Shown here in pieces: positions 14,959-22,464 of a stretch of DNA of 30,854 nucleotides (within the stretch, counting starts at the first letter, position 1; every line of letters begins with the position of its first letter). The notes under the pieces were generated by a model. The model was not told the origin of the DNA, did no database searches, and was given only the letters and a program-made list of their open reading frames with translations. The translations under genes and the position numbers were made by a program. The DNA is from Phascolarctobacterium_A succinatutens_B. Its GTDB lineage: Bacteria; Bacillota; Negativicutes; Acidaminococcales; Acidaminococcaceae. The stretch spans positions 1-30,854 of the forward strand of contig NZ_CAUDZA010000029.1 of NCBI RefSeq assembly GCF_958453765.1. The letters run 5' to 3'.

Positions 14959-15819
14959 TCAAGGCTCGTCGATTGTAAACCGCCCTAAACGTCCTGCTCG
15001 GAAGTCTCTGAGTACAAGCTGAATAACCTTATCAAGGTCCAGCAGTCCACCAGACTTCAGACAACCTCTGGCAACGGCAATCTTCGCCATAACGGCGTTG
15101 ACATCATCACCCTGCTCGAGGCTTACTGCATATTTAGTTTGCAAATCCTGAGGATATTTGCGTATCAACAGATCAAGCAGCAGCTCTACGGCCTGCTCCC
15201 TGTCGAATACATCCTCCTTGATGGCGCCGGTAACAGCAAGCGCAAAGCCCACCGACGGGTCCTCAAACTTAGGCCAGAGTACACCAGGCGTATCCAAAAG
15301 CTCTAAGCCCTTGGCAATCGTTACCCACTGCTGTCCGCGTGTCACACCCGGCTTATCGGCAGCCATTACCTTGTTCTTGCCTACGAGGCGGTTAATCAGG
15401 GTAGACTTGCCAACATTCGGAATACCTACAATCATAACGCGGACGGGACGGTTGCGCACGCCCTTCTTCAGCCATTTATCAATCACCGGCTTGGCAGCCA
15501 GCTGAACTGCACTGATAAGTTGCTTAACGCCCTTACCGGTAGCGCAGTCAATCTTGCACACAGGCAGACCGCTGTGCTTAATTTTTTCCAGCCACAGGTC
15601 AGTCTGGGCCTTGTCTGCCATATCAATCTTGTTCAGTGCGATAACCTTAGGCTTGCTGCCAAGGATATCCTGCAGCATGGGGTTAGTACTGGAGCGCGGA
15701 ATACGTGCGTCCAGCATTTCCACCACTACGTCAACCAGCTTAATCTGGCTTTCCATCATGCGCTTCGCCTTGGTCATATGGCCGGGGAACCACTGAATCT
15801 TAAAATCCTCCAGCATCAT
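14959..15819 (-). CDS. rbgA: Ribosome biogenesis GTPase YlqF/RbgA
   Basis: This circularly permuted GTPase is needed for late 50S assembly. It has 286 residues. The motif order confirms permutation: G4 NKID (63-66) comes before G1 GIPNVGKST (132-140), followed by G3 DTPGV (176-180). The N-terminus IQWFPGHMTKAKRMM is the family signature. The C-terminal roughly 100 residues form the RNA-binding helical part. It overlaps the lepB stop by four bases (ATGA), so it is translationally coupled. The lepB-rbgA-rnhB order downstream of rplS is classic for Firmicutes. Confidence 0.96.
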   Translation of the reverse strand: MMLEDFKIQWFPGHMTKAKRMMESQIKLVDVVVEMLDARIPRSSTNPMLQDILGSKPKVIALNKIDMADKAQTDLWLEKIKHSGLPVCKIDCATGKGVKQLISAVQLAAKPVIDKWLKKGVRNRPVRVMIVGIPNVGKSTLINRLVGKNKVMAADKPGVTRGQQWVTIAKGLELLDTPGVLWPKFEDPSVGFALAVTGAIKEDVFDREQAVELLLDLLIRKYPQDLQTKYAVSLEQGDDVNAVMAKIAVARGCLKSGGLLDLDKVIQLVLRDFRAGRLGRFTIDEP

Positions 15820-16388
15820 TCGCCCATACCCGTATCAGCCTTCAGCACGCGCATCTTGTCCAGCGGCCAGAAGGCAACCAACGCACGTCCCTTAACCAGC
15901 TTCAGCGGCACAAAGCCAACGTCGGCAAAACGGCTGTCCTCAGAGTTATTACGGTTATCACCCAATACAAAGATGGTATCCTTGGGAACAACTACCTTGC
16001 GGTAATCGGAAATATTTTTGCCCTTAGGGTCATTGTGGTAAATGTAGGTTTCGTTCAGCTGCTTGCCGTTGACGAATACCTTGCCCTGCTGCATCTCCAC
16101 AGTGTCACCGCCAACTGCGATAACGCGCTTGATAAAGTCACGGGTCTGGTCCTTGGGGAAGCGGAAGACTACGATTTCGCCCTTCTTAGGGTCGGTAACA
16201 AAGTAGCTCAGCTTATCAACGACAAGACGCTCATGGTTTACCAGCGTAGGATACATAGAGGAGCCTTCTACCATGTAAGGCTCTACCAAAAAGGTGCGGA
16301 TGCAGAATGCGAGTGCTACCGCAATGATAATCGAAACAAGCCAGTCACTGGCAGAATCCTGCCAGGAGGTTCCACTTTTCTTGCTCAA
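15816..16388 (-). CDS. lepB: Signal peptidase I
   Basis: This membrane-anchored protease removes signal peptides from exported proteins. It has 190 residues. A single N-terminal helix (about 17-34, WLVSIIIAVALAFCIRTF) anchors it, with the active site outside. The catalytic Ser44 is in GSSMYPTL and the general base Lys87 in DFIKRVIAVGGD. The downstream box LGDNRNNSEDSR is intact. The start is a TTG at 16388, 8 bases after GAGGAGG; no ATG is suitably placed. An extended -10 element lies upstream at 16451-16456, so it can be transcribed apart from rplS. Confidence 0.95.
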   Translation of the reverse strand: MSKKSGTSWQDSASDWLVSIIIAVALAFCIRTFLVEPYMVEGSSMYPTLVNHERLVVDKLSYFVTDPKKGEIVVFRFPKDQTRDFIKRVIAVGGDTVEMQQGKVFVNGKQLNETYIYHNDPKGKNISDYRKVVVPKDTIFVLGDNRNNSEDSRFADVGFVPLKLVKGRALVAFWPLDKMRVLKADTGMGE

Positions 16389-16450
16389 CTAATGAGCCTC
16401 CTCTCTATCGCCGGCACAGGCCGGATTTTTAACTACAATAATATAGATAT

Positions 16451-16456
16451 ATTGTA
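16451..16456 (-). promoter_or_regulatory. Extended -10 promoter for lepB-rbgA
   Basis: TACAAT on the minus strand preceded by CTATGC. No clear -35 hexamer at 17 bases. The predicted leader is about 55 bases. Confidence 0.45.
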
Positions 16457-16530
16457 GCATAGATTGCAGCTTCAGTTATGACATAATTGTAAATTTGCTT
16501 TATTTTAAAGCATAAATGCTTCATAACGTA

Positions 16531-16562
16531 ATAAAAGGGACCGTACTACTACAGTCCCTTTT
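16531..16562 (-). terminator. Terminator after rplS
   Basis: AAAAGGGAC (16533-16541) pairs with GTCCCTTTT (16554-16562) across a 12-nt loop. It lies 17 bases beyond the rplS stop and separates it from lepB. Confidence 0.75.
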
Positions 16563-16578
16563 ACATAAACAAGATTGA

Positions 16579-16920
16579 TTAGCGTTTTTCTCTGATACGA
16601 GCAGCTTTACCAGTCAGTTTGCGCAGATAATACAGTTTAGCACGGCGAACGATACCAACGCGTGCTACAACAATTTTCTCAATACGCGGGCTGTGAACCG
16701 GGAAAGTTCTTTCTACGCCAACGCCGTAAGAAATACGACGAACGGTGAAGTTTTCACGAACGCCGGAGCCACTGCGGGAAATTACAACGCCTTCAAACAG
16801 CTGAACGCGCTCGCGGGTACCCTCGACGATTTTGCAATAAACTTTAACGGTGTCGCCTGCTTTAAACTCAGGGATGTCGGAACGAAGTTGTTCTTGTTCC
16901 AGTACTTCAATAATGTTCAT
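16579..16920 (-). CDS. rplS: 50S ribosomal protein L19
   Basis: A 113-residue protein of the large subunit located at the 30S-50S interface. Typical segments are FKAGDTVKVYCKIVEGTRERVQLFEGVVI, FTVRRISYGVGVERTFPVHSP and the basic C-terminus VRRAKLYYLRKLTGKAARIREKR. AGGAGG precedes the ATG. It has its own promoter and a structured leader, plus a terminator, so it can be expressed independently from trmD. Confidence 0.98.
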   Translation of the reverse strand: MNIIEVLEQEQLRSDIPEFKAGDTVKVYCKIVEGTRERVQLFEGVVISRSGSGVRENFTVRRISYGVGVERTFPVHSPRIEKIVVARVGIVRRAKLYYLRKLTGKAARIREKR

Positions 16921-16984
16921 AGTTTCCTCCTAAATCATAGACGTTCATGTGCGAACTCCACAGCGGACCGTCCGTATTACACAA
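16921..16984 (-). promoter_or_regulatory. Candidate L19 autoregulatory leader
   Basis: The roughly 60-nt leader contains a GGAC/GTCC stem (ACGGACGGTCCGC) followed by a GTG-loop-CAC hairpin (GTGGAGTTCGCAC) just ahead of AGGAGG. Firmicutes rplS mRNAs are known to carry an L19 leader motif. The match here is from memory and by eye only. Confidence 0.4.
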
Positions 16985-16989
16985 CGTAA

Positions 16990-17018
16990 ATTGTATCATA
17001 GACAAACAATTAATGCAA
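16990..17018 (-). promoter_or_regulatory. Promoter of rplS
   Basis: TTGCAT (17013-17018), 17-base spacer, TACAAT (16990-16995) with an extended TATGA context on the minus strand. Confidence 0.7.
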
Positions 17019-17049
17019 GAGAAAAGTGTATAATTTCTTGCATTTTTCT

Positions 17050-17625
17050 TTAATTTTTTTCCCACCAGGCCTCGCCTGCAAGCCTGTCCAGAATAATGGC
17101 TGCGGCACTGCGCACACAAAGATGATTATAGTCACAGGGGCCGTAAACAGGCTCTAGAATATAATCAAATTTGGCCATAGTTTCCGCCTCAATGCCAAAG
17201 CCTGTGCCGAACAAAAGCAGCACCGGTCTGTCACCCTCCTGCAGCTGCTTGCGCATAAAGCTGTAGGAAACGGTGTTGGGATAAATGCGTGCATCCGTAG
17301 TGACAACGTAAGGCTGCTTGCCTGTGCGCTCTACAATCGTCTGCACTGCACTTGCAATATCAGGCTGCCACAGCACACGGCTCAGCGCGTCGGCACGGTC
17401 GGGGTTATACACCTTGCCATAGCCCTCCTGCCAGTAGGAAAGTATCTTGTCGATAATCTGCTTCTGGACCTCCAACGGGTGGATGATGTAATAGCCCTGC
17501 ACATTGTAGGTGCGACAGGTACGCGAGATATCGTGGATATCAAAGTTAGTCACCGCGCCGGCGATAATGTTCATGCGCTTGTTATAGATAGGATAATGGA
17601 CAAGGCCAACATATAGATCAGCCAT
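17050..17625 (-). CDS. SPOUT-type RNA methyltransferase (COG4752-like)
   Basis: A 191-residue protein that resembles the small SAM-dependent RNA methyltransferase family often encoded beside trmD in Clostridia and Negativicutes. Its RNA target is not known to me. Visible blocks are VGLVHYPIYNKRMNIIAGAVTNFDIHDISRTCRTY at the N-terminus (split across the first roughly 40 residues), then VVTTDARIYPNTVSY, then LLLFGTGFGIEAE, which looks like the knotted SAM site, and YNHLCVRSAAAIILDRL at the end. The ATG at 17625 overlaps the trmD stop by 8 bases and has GAGG just upstream; an earlier in-frame start at 17634 is less likely. Confidence 0.85.
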   Translation of the reverse strand: MADLYVGLVHYPIYNKRMNIIAGAVTNFDIHDISRTCRTYNVQGYYIIHPLEVQKQIIDKILSYWQEGYGKVYNPDRADALSRVLWQPDIASAVQTIVERTGKQPYVVTTDARIYPNTVSYSFMRKQLQEGDRPVLLLFGTGFGIEAETMAKFDYILEPVYGPCDYNHLCVRSAAAIILDRLAGEAWWEKN

Positions 17626-18439
17626 TCGCCTCATCCTCCTTCACCTCGGCGCTTGCATGTTTTTCCTGCTCTGCAGCTATTTCGGCACGCAGCTCCTCAT
17701 AGAAGCGGCGCTCCGATTTTTTCATTTTATAGGGCAAGCGGCCTGTCAAAAGCTCCTTCTGCTCCGCACTCAAAAGGTCGGGACGCAGAGCGAGCGTTGC
17801 CTTGAGCGACTGCTTCAGGCGCCAGCTGTTAATCAGCGCATGGTTGCCGCTGCGCAGCACCTCAGGCACCTCCAGGCCCTCAAAGTTCACCGGACGGGTG
17901 TACTGCGGGTATTCCAGAAGACCGGTGCTGAAGGAATCCTCCTCCGCACTTTCAATCTTGCCCAATACGCCGGGAATAAAGCGGGAAATTGCATCCATCA
18001 CGATGATGGCAGGCATTTCGCCGCCGGTGAGCACGTAATCGCCGATAGACAGCTTTTCATCAACCCAATGGAAGATGCGCTCATCAAAGCCCTCGTAATG
18101 ACCGCAGACGAAGATAAAATCCTGGCCGCTGTGGGCATATTCCTCAACGATGCTCTGTTTGAGCGTGCGTCCTCCCGGGCACATCGCAATAACACGGGCG
18201 TTTGGCAACTGCTCCTTCGCCTTGCGGATGGCAGCCACCATCGGCTCCGGCTTCAGCACCATACCGGCACCGCCGCCGAATGGAGAATCATCCACCGTGC
18301 GATGCACGTCATACGTAAAATCGCGCGGATTGATGCAGCTCACCTCAATCAGGCCCTTGGAGGCAGCGCGCTGCAGAATGCTGTGACCTGCAGCCTGCTC
18401 AATCTGTTCGGGAAATAAGGTTACAAATAAAAACTTCAT
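17618..18439 (-). CDS. trmD: tRNA (guanine-N1)-methyltransferase TrmD
   Basis: It methylates G37 of tRNAs with SAM to prevent frameshifting. It has 273 residues. The N-terminus MKFLFVTLFPEQIEQ, the loop YDVHRTVDDSPFGGGAGMVLKPEP and the knot region FVCGHYEGFDERI and SIGDYVLTGGEMPA are all present. The C-terminal tail is longer than in E. coli and rich in Glu, Lys and Ala. It overlaps rimM by four bases and the SPOUT gene by eight, so the three are tightly coupled. Confidence 0.97.
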   Translation of the reverse strand: MKFLFVTLFPEQIEQAAGHSILQRAASKGLIEVSCINPRDFTYDVHRTVDDSPFGGGAGMVLKPEPMVAAIRKAKEQLPNARVIAMCPGGRTLKQSIVEEYAHSGQDFIFVCGHYEGFDERIFHWVDEKLSIGDYVLTGGEMPAIIVMDAISRFIPGVLGKIESAEEDSFSTGLLEYPQYTRPVNFEGLEVPEVLRSGNHALINSWRLKQSLKATLALRPDLLSAEQKELLTGRLPYKMKKSERRFYEELRAEIAAEQEKHASAEVKEDEANG

Positions 18440-18939
18440 TCTGCCTCAACCCACTCAGGCAGCTCTACGACAATGCGCTTTTCTGCCAGATTGATTTCCT
18501 TGACATATTTCTTCAGTGCCGGCAACAGATAATCCTTCTGTCCGGGGACAGCGATAACATAAACATCATTGCTGCCTGTGCTCAGTGCGTCCTTAAAGGT
18601 GCCGATTTGCTCGCCCTGCTCGTCATAAACAGGCAGGCCGATGAGATCAGCAACATAGAAGCGTCCTTCCTCCAGCTCCGGCAGGTCCTCAGCGTTAATG
18701 CTTACCTCCATACCGCGCAGCAGCTCGGACTCGTTCATGCTTTTGATTTCGGCAGTAGTCACCAGCACCATTCTTTTATGAAAGCGTGCTGCTTTAACGG
18801 TCAGCTTGCGGCCGTCCGGCAGCAGCAGATAATCCAGGTCTAAAAATTGTTCCGGCTTATCGGTTAACGGCAATATACGAATATCGCCCCGCACACCGTG
18901 CGGAGCGACAATTTTGCCAATAACTATTTGGTTTTCCAT
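18436..18939 (-). CDS. rimM: 16S rRNA processing protein RimM
   Basis: A 30S maturation factor that binds S19 and assists 16S processing. It has 167 residues in two beta-barrel parts. The N-terminal IVIGKIVAPHGVRGDIRILPLTD motif spans a typical start. The PRC-barrel portion includes GRFYVADLIGLPVYDEQGEQIG and ends in YLLPALKKYVKEINLAEKRIVVELPEW. It lies 3 bases after ylqD and overlaps trmD by four. Confidence 0.95.
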   Translation of the reverse strand: MENQIVIGKIVAPHGVRGDIRILPLTDKPEQFLDLDYLLLPDGRKLTVKAARFHKRMVLVTTAEIKSMNESELLRGMEVSINAEDLPELEEGRFYVADLIGLPVYDEQGEQIGTFKDALSTGSNDVYVIAVPGQKDYLLPALKKYVKEINLAEKRIVVELPEWVEAE

Positions 18940-18942
18940 GGA

Positions 18943-19347
18943 TTATTCGCGGAAAGCGATAATCTTACCGTCTTCGGTAAGGATTTCTGCGCCCATCAGG
19001 GTATCGATATTGGTGCCTACGGTAATTTCTACAGTACGCTCCAGGGTACCATGACCAATTTCAGCGCCCAGCTCCAGAGCTTCCGCTCTTTTCAGCTTAG
19101 CCTCTGCTTCTTGTTTGGCAGCAGTACGCTTATTTCTTTCGATGTCAATTTGTTCGCGCAAAGCCGGAAGCACGCTCAAATCGCTGGCAGCCTGATGCAA
19201 TGCTTTTTTAGCCTGGAACTCGAATTGCTCCAGATCAAGCTCCATATTCTTTATGGTATTTTGGAGATCTCCAACAATTTTCAACTTTAAATCTTCAGTA
19301 ACTTTTGCTTTAACAGCGACGGGAACCCTAACGATCATTTTATCCAT
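18943..19347 (-). CDS. ylqD: YlqD family protein
   Basis: A 134-residue protein of unknown function named from B. subtilis, where it also lies between the KH-domain gene and rimM. The middle (about residues 28-95) is a charged coiled coil with Lys, Glu, Gln and Ala, and the ends look like beta strands (MIVRVPVAVKAKVTEDLKLK and ILTEDGKIIAFRE). There is no signal peptide. The conserved position in the ribosome-maturation operon hints at RNA work, but nothing in the sequence proves it. Confidence 0.85.
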   Translation of the reverse strand: MDKMIVRVPVAVKAKVTEDLKLKIVGDLQNTIKNMELDLEQFEFQAKKALHQAASDLSVLPALREQIDIERNKRTAAKQEAEAKLKRAEALELGAEIGHGTLERTVEITVGTNIDTLMGAEILTEDGKIIAFRE

Positions 19348-19366
19348 AGCGATATACCATCCTCAA

Positions 19367-19594
19367 TCAAATAATTTCGACAATGACTTTCACATTTTCA
19401 CGGGTTGCTACTGCTTTCATAACAGTTCTGATAGCTTTTGCGATACGGCCCTGTTTTCCAATAACCTTACCCATATCTTCAGAAGCAACATGGAGGCGAA
19501 GCACCGTTGTTGTACCGGTGGTCTCCTCCTCCACTACTACTGCAGAGGGATCATTTACAAGAGATTTGGCCATAACTTCTACCAATTCCTTCAT
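19367..19594 (-). CDS. khpA: KH-domain RNA-binding protein KhpA (YlqC)
   Basis: A 75-residue single KH domain with the RNA-contacting GKQG loop at 46-49 (MGKVIGKQGRIAKAIR). The family pairs with KhpB (Jag) and affects cell division and RNA levels in Firmicutes. The ATG at 19594 is preferred because GAGGGGG lies about 10 bases upstream; the in-frame GTG at 19603 overlaps that site. It follows rpsP and precedes ylqD, matching other Firmicutes. Confidence 0.93.
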   Translation of the reverse strand: MKELVEVMAKSLVNDPSAVVVEEETTGTTTVLRLHVASEDMGKVIGKQGRIAKAIRTVMKAVATRENVKVIVEII

Positions 19595-19614
19595 GTAGAT
19601 CACGCCCCCTCAAA

Positions 19615-19887
19615 TTATTTTGCTGCTTTAGCTTCAGCAAATTTTTTCATGATACCATCCTTGCTGAACAGGTTTTTAACGGTATCGGTAGGTTGAGCGC
19701 CTTTGTTCATCCAGTCGATAGCTTTTTCAGCGTCGATTTTTACGGTAGCCGGTTGAATGGTAGAATCGTAGTAACCGATGGATTCGATGAAACGACCATC
19801 ACGAGGAGAACGAGCGTCTGCAACAACAATACGATAGAAAGGAGCTTTTTTAGCGCCCATACGTTTTAAACGGATTTTAACTGCCAT
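19615..19887 (-). CDS. rpsP: 30S ribosomal protein S16
   Basis: A 90-residue small-subunit assembly protein. The family start AVKIRLKRMGAKKAPFYRIVVAD and the block SPRDGRFIESIGYYD are present. The ATG at 19887 has GGAGGTG upstream; the longer in-frame GTG overlaps that site. It lies between ffh and khpA. Confidence 0.98.
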   Translation of the reverse strand: MAVKIRLKRMGAKKAPFYRIVVADARSPRDGRFIESIGYYDSTIQPATVKIDAEKAIDWMNKGAQPTDTVKNLFSKDGIMKKFAEAKAAK

Positions 19888-19940
19888 GTTGATTTTCACC
19901 TCCTTAAATTAATATCTCACAACATGGAACTTTTCATTTA

Positions 19941-21287
19941 TTATCTGCCAAACGGCAGCTTGAAGCCGCCTTTGGAAGCAAACTTTGCCATACCCTGCAT
20001 ACGCTTCATCATCTTCTTGCTTTCTTCGAAGTTTTTCAGAAGCTTGTTGACATCCTGTACACGCATGCCGCAGCCTGCAGCGATACGTTTACGACGGCTG
20101 CCATTGATGATTTCGGGTTTTTGTCTTTCCTTCTTGGTCATGGAGCGGATGATTGCTTCGATGCGGTCGAATTCCTTTTCGTCCACATTAGCTTCCTTCA
20201 GCTTTTGGCTGATGCCGCCCATGCCGGGGATTAAGCCTAAGATGGTTTCCAGAGAACCCAGCTTTTTAACCTGCTGCATCTGGTCCAGGAACTGCTCTAA
20301 GGTGAATTCATCCTTACGCAGCTTTTTCTCCATCTCCAATGCCTTGGCGAGATCAGTTGTAGACTGGATTTTTTCTACCAGAGTCAGGATATCGCCCATG
20401 CCCAGAATACGGGAAGCCATACGGTCCGGATGGAAGGGCTCCAAAGCATCCAGCTTTTCGCCCAAGCCGATCAGCTTAACCGGCTTGCCGGTAACAGCCT
20501 TTACGGAAAGCACCGCACCACCGCGGGCATCGCCATCGAGCTTGGTAACAATCAGGCCGTCAATGCCCAATTCCTTATCAAAGCTTTCAGCAACAGTTAC
20601 TGCGTCCTGACCGGTCATAGCATCTACAACCAGCAGAATTTCCTGAGGATGAACAGCGCCCTTAATGTTGCGCAGCTCCTCCATCAGCTCTTCATTTATA
20701 TGTAAGCGGCCTGCGGTATCGATAATTACCGTATCGCATGCTAGGCTATGCGCCTTTTCCATGGCCTTTTGGGCAATTTCTACAGGAGAAACCTTATCGC
20801 CCAGAGTAAATACCGGCACATTCAGCTGTTCGCCCAAAACCTGCAGCTGGGTAATAGCAGCAGGACGGTAAACGTCGCCTGCAACCAGAAGCGGTTTTTT
20901 GTGCTTACGCTTCAGGTAATTGGCCAGCTTGCCGGCGGTAGTAGTTTTACCTGCGCCCTGCAGACCAACCAGCATAATAACTGTCGGCGGTTTTGGAGCA
21001 ACAGTGAGCTTGCTTTGGGTACCGCCCAAAAGCTCAATCAGCTCTTCATTAACTATCTTGATAATCTGCTGGTGCGGATTCAGGCCTTCGCCGATTGCTT
21101 CACCAACAGCGCGCTCTTTAACCTTGGCTACAAAGTCCTTAACAACCTTGAAGTTAACGTCGGCCTCCAAAAGCGCCATACGCACTTCGCGCATAGGAGC
21201 CTTTAAATCCTCCTCAGTCAGCTTGCCGTTGCCGCGGAACATCTTTAATGCATTTTGTAATCTTTCAGATAAACTTTCAAATGCCAT
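19941..21287 (-). CDS. ffh: Signal recognition particle protein Ffh (SRP54)
   Basis: This is the GTPase that binds signal peptides on nascent membrane proteins together with 4.5S/scRNA and docks on FtsY. It has 448 residues. The N domain occupies about 1-90. The G domain has P-loop GLQGAGKTTT (108-117), then DTAGRLHINEELM and TKLDGDARGGAVLS. The Met-rich M domain follows from about 300, with the RNA-binding block GSRRKRIAAGCGMRVQDVN. It lies 5 bases after ylxM; the SRP RNA gene is not in the window. Confidence 0.98.
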   Translation of the reverse strand: MAFESLSERLQNALKMFRGNGKLTEEDLKAPMREVRMALLEADVNFKVVKDFVAKVKERAVGEAIGEGLNPHQQIIKIVNEELIELLGGTQSKLTVAPKPPTVIMLVGLQGAGKTTTAGKLANYLKRKHKKPLLVAGDVYRPAAITQLQVLGEQLNVPVFTLGDKVSPVEIAQKAMEKAHSLACDTVIIDTAGRLHINEELMEELRNIKGAVHPQEILLVVDAMTGQDAVTVAESFDKELGIDGLIVTKLDGDARGGAVLSVKAVTGKPVKLIGLGEKLDALEPFHPDRMASRILGMGDILTLVEKIQSTTDLAKALEMEKKLRKDEFTLEQFLDQMQQVKKLGSLETILGLIPGMGGISQKLKEANVDEKEFDRIEAIIRSMTKKERQKPEIINGSRRKRIAAGCGMRVQDVNKLLKNFEESKKMMKRMQGMAKFASKGGFKLPFGR

Positions 21288-21292
21288 TCTAT

Positions 21293-21646
21293 CTACCTAC
21301 CTTCACTGCAAAGCTCTTTCAGCATTTGCACGGCCTCGTCTTTTTTTGCCTCATCCGGAGTTGCCAGCAAATCTATTGCCTGCTGCAGCTTAGCATGCAG
21401 CTCCTCCTCGCGGCTCAGCACCTTCAGTGATGCTTCATATCGTTCTAGCAGCTGCTCAACACGCTTGAGCAGGTCGTGGACAGCCTGACGCGAAACGCCC
21501 AGCTCCTCCGAAATCTCACTCAGAGACAAGTCGTCATAGAAATACAGTCCCAGGCATTGCTTCTGCTTAGCTGTCAGAAGTCCGCCATAAATATCAAAGA
21601 GCCTGCCTAAGCGCATACGCTGCGCAAAAATTTCTTCTGCTGACAT
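21293..21646 (-). CDS. ylxM: YlxM-like helix-turn-helix protein
   Basis: A 117-residue protein of the YlxM/p13 family, always found before ffh in Firmicutes and thought to modulate SRP. The region LTAKQKQCLGLYFYDDLSLSEISEELGVSRQAVHDLLKR (residues about 24-62) is a sigma-70 region 4-like helix-turn-helix. The Glu/Lys-rich C-terminus is helical. It is the first gene after a strong promoter. Confidence 0.93.
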   Translation of the reverse strand: MSAEEIFAQRMRLGRLFDIYGGLLTAKQKQCLGLYFYDDLSLSEISEELGVSRQAVHDLLKRVEQLLERYEASLKVLSREEELHAKLQQAIDLLATPDEAKKDEAVQMLKELCSEGR

Positions 21647-21679
21647 ATTTATCCCTCTCGAAATTTAGTCGACTATGTA

Positions 21680-21708
21680 AGTATAAAGCATAAAGCGATG
21701 CTTGTCAA
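21680..21708 (-). promoter_or_regulatory. Strong promoter of the ylxM-ffh-rpsP operon
   Basis: Consensus -35 TTGACA (21703-21708), 17-base spacer, -10 TATACT (21680-21685) on the minus strand, 34 bases ahead of ylxM. It is the closest match to the sigma-70 consensus in the window. Confidence 0.85.
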
Positions 21709-21740
21709 GTATTTTTACTTGTCACCTTCAAAAATTTTTT

Positions 21741-22295
21741 CTAAGCCTCTTTTTCGTCCTTCAGCCATTGCCAGATCAGCGGCGCTGCGTAGCTTCCCAT
21801 CGCCTCATACGTCTGGGATTTGGGATGAATGCCGTCAACGTAGGCCTTGAAGCGTGCCCCTGCGTCCATGCCGATGGCAGGCTGCAAATCCAGCAGGAAG
21901 GCCTTGCCGCCGCAGATATGCTCTGCCTCCTGCCGCAGGTTCAGCAGCTGACGGTTGAGCGCCTGCTCCGTACTGATGAACGGTAGCACGATGCACAGGC
22001 TGTACCGCTTTTCCTCGCACCACTCCAGCACACGCTTGTAATCGCGGCTGATGTCCTCAATACGGCGCCCCTGCAGAATGTCGTTGGCACCGCCGAGGAA
22101 GAGAACGTGCTGCACATATTCCGGCAGTGCGTACTGGCGCATGCGGTAGATGATATCGTCGCAGCAGTCACCACAGACGCCGTAGTTGAGCATTTTAATC
22201 TGCGTCAGCTTTTCCACCTGAGCGGTCCAGGAATAGCGTGGGCCGAAGGGAAAGCCCTGCACCAGAGAATCGCCGTAACAGGCAACGTATTTCAT
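21741..22295 (-). CDS. SGNH/GDSL-type hydrolase
   Basis: A probable esterase or lipase of the SGNH fold, 184 residues, without signal peptide. The nucleophile is Ser10 in YGDSLVQG. The oxyanion-hole Asn is in LGGAND (68-72). The catalytic Asp154 and His157 are in VDGIHP. The substrate is unknown; cytosolic relatives act on acyl or acetyl esters. GAGGAG precedes the ATG and an extended -10 (CTATGC then TATAAT, 22331-22336) lies upstream, so it appears monocistronic. Cys is unusually frequent (CGDCCDD). Confidence 0.9.
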   Translation of the reverse strand: MKYVACYGDSLVQGFPFGPRYSWTAQVEKLTQIKMLNYGVCGDCCDDIIYRMRQYALPEYVQHVLFLGGANDILQGRRIEDISRDYKRVLEWCEEKRYSLCIVLPFISTEQALNRQLLNLRQEAEHICGGKAFLLDLQPAIGMDAGARFKAYVDGIHPKSQTYEAMGSYAAPLIWQWLKDEKEA

Positions 22296-22330
22296 GATAA
22301 TCGCTCCTCACGTTGGTTTTTTTACATATT

Positions 22331-22336
22331 ATTATA
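22331..22336 (-). promoter_or_regulatory. Extended -10 promoter of the SGNH hydrolase gene
   Basis: TATAAT on the minus strand preceded by CTATGC. A possible TTTACT -35 is 19 bases upstream, longer than ideal. Confidence 0.5.
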
Positions 22337-22359
22337 GCATAGATGGCGGAGGAATAGTA

Positions 22360-22392
22360 AAGGCGTTCTACCGCAGTTCGGTAGAACGCCTT
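22360..22392 (-). terminator. Hairpin terminator downstream of the orphan gene
   Basis: AAGGCGTTCTACCG (22360-22373) pairs perfectly with CGGTAGAACGCCTT (22379-22392). The following U-run is weak on the minus strand. It lies about 70 bases past the stop at 22465. Confidence 0.6.
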
Positions 22393-22464
22393 GTAATGCT
22401 GTGCTGTTATGCGGTTAGCTTGGATAAATTATTTTCATGATTCATAGCAGTATTCTCACCCGCT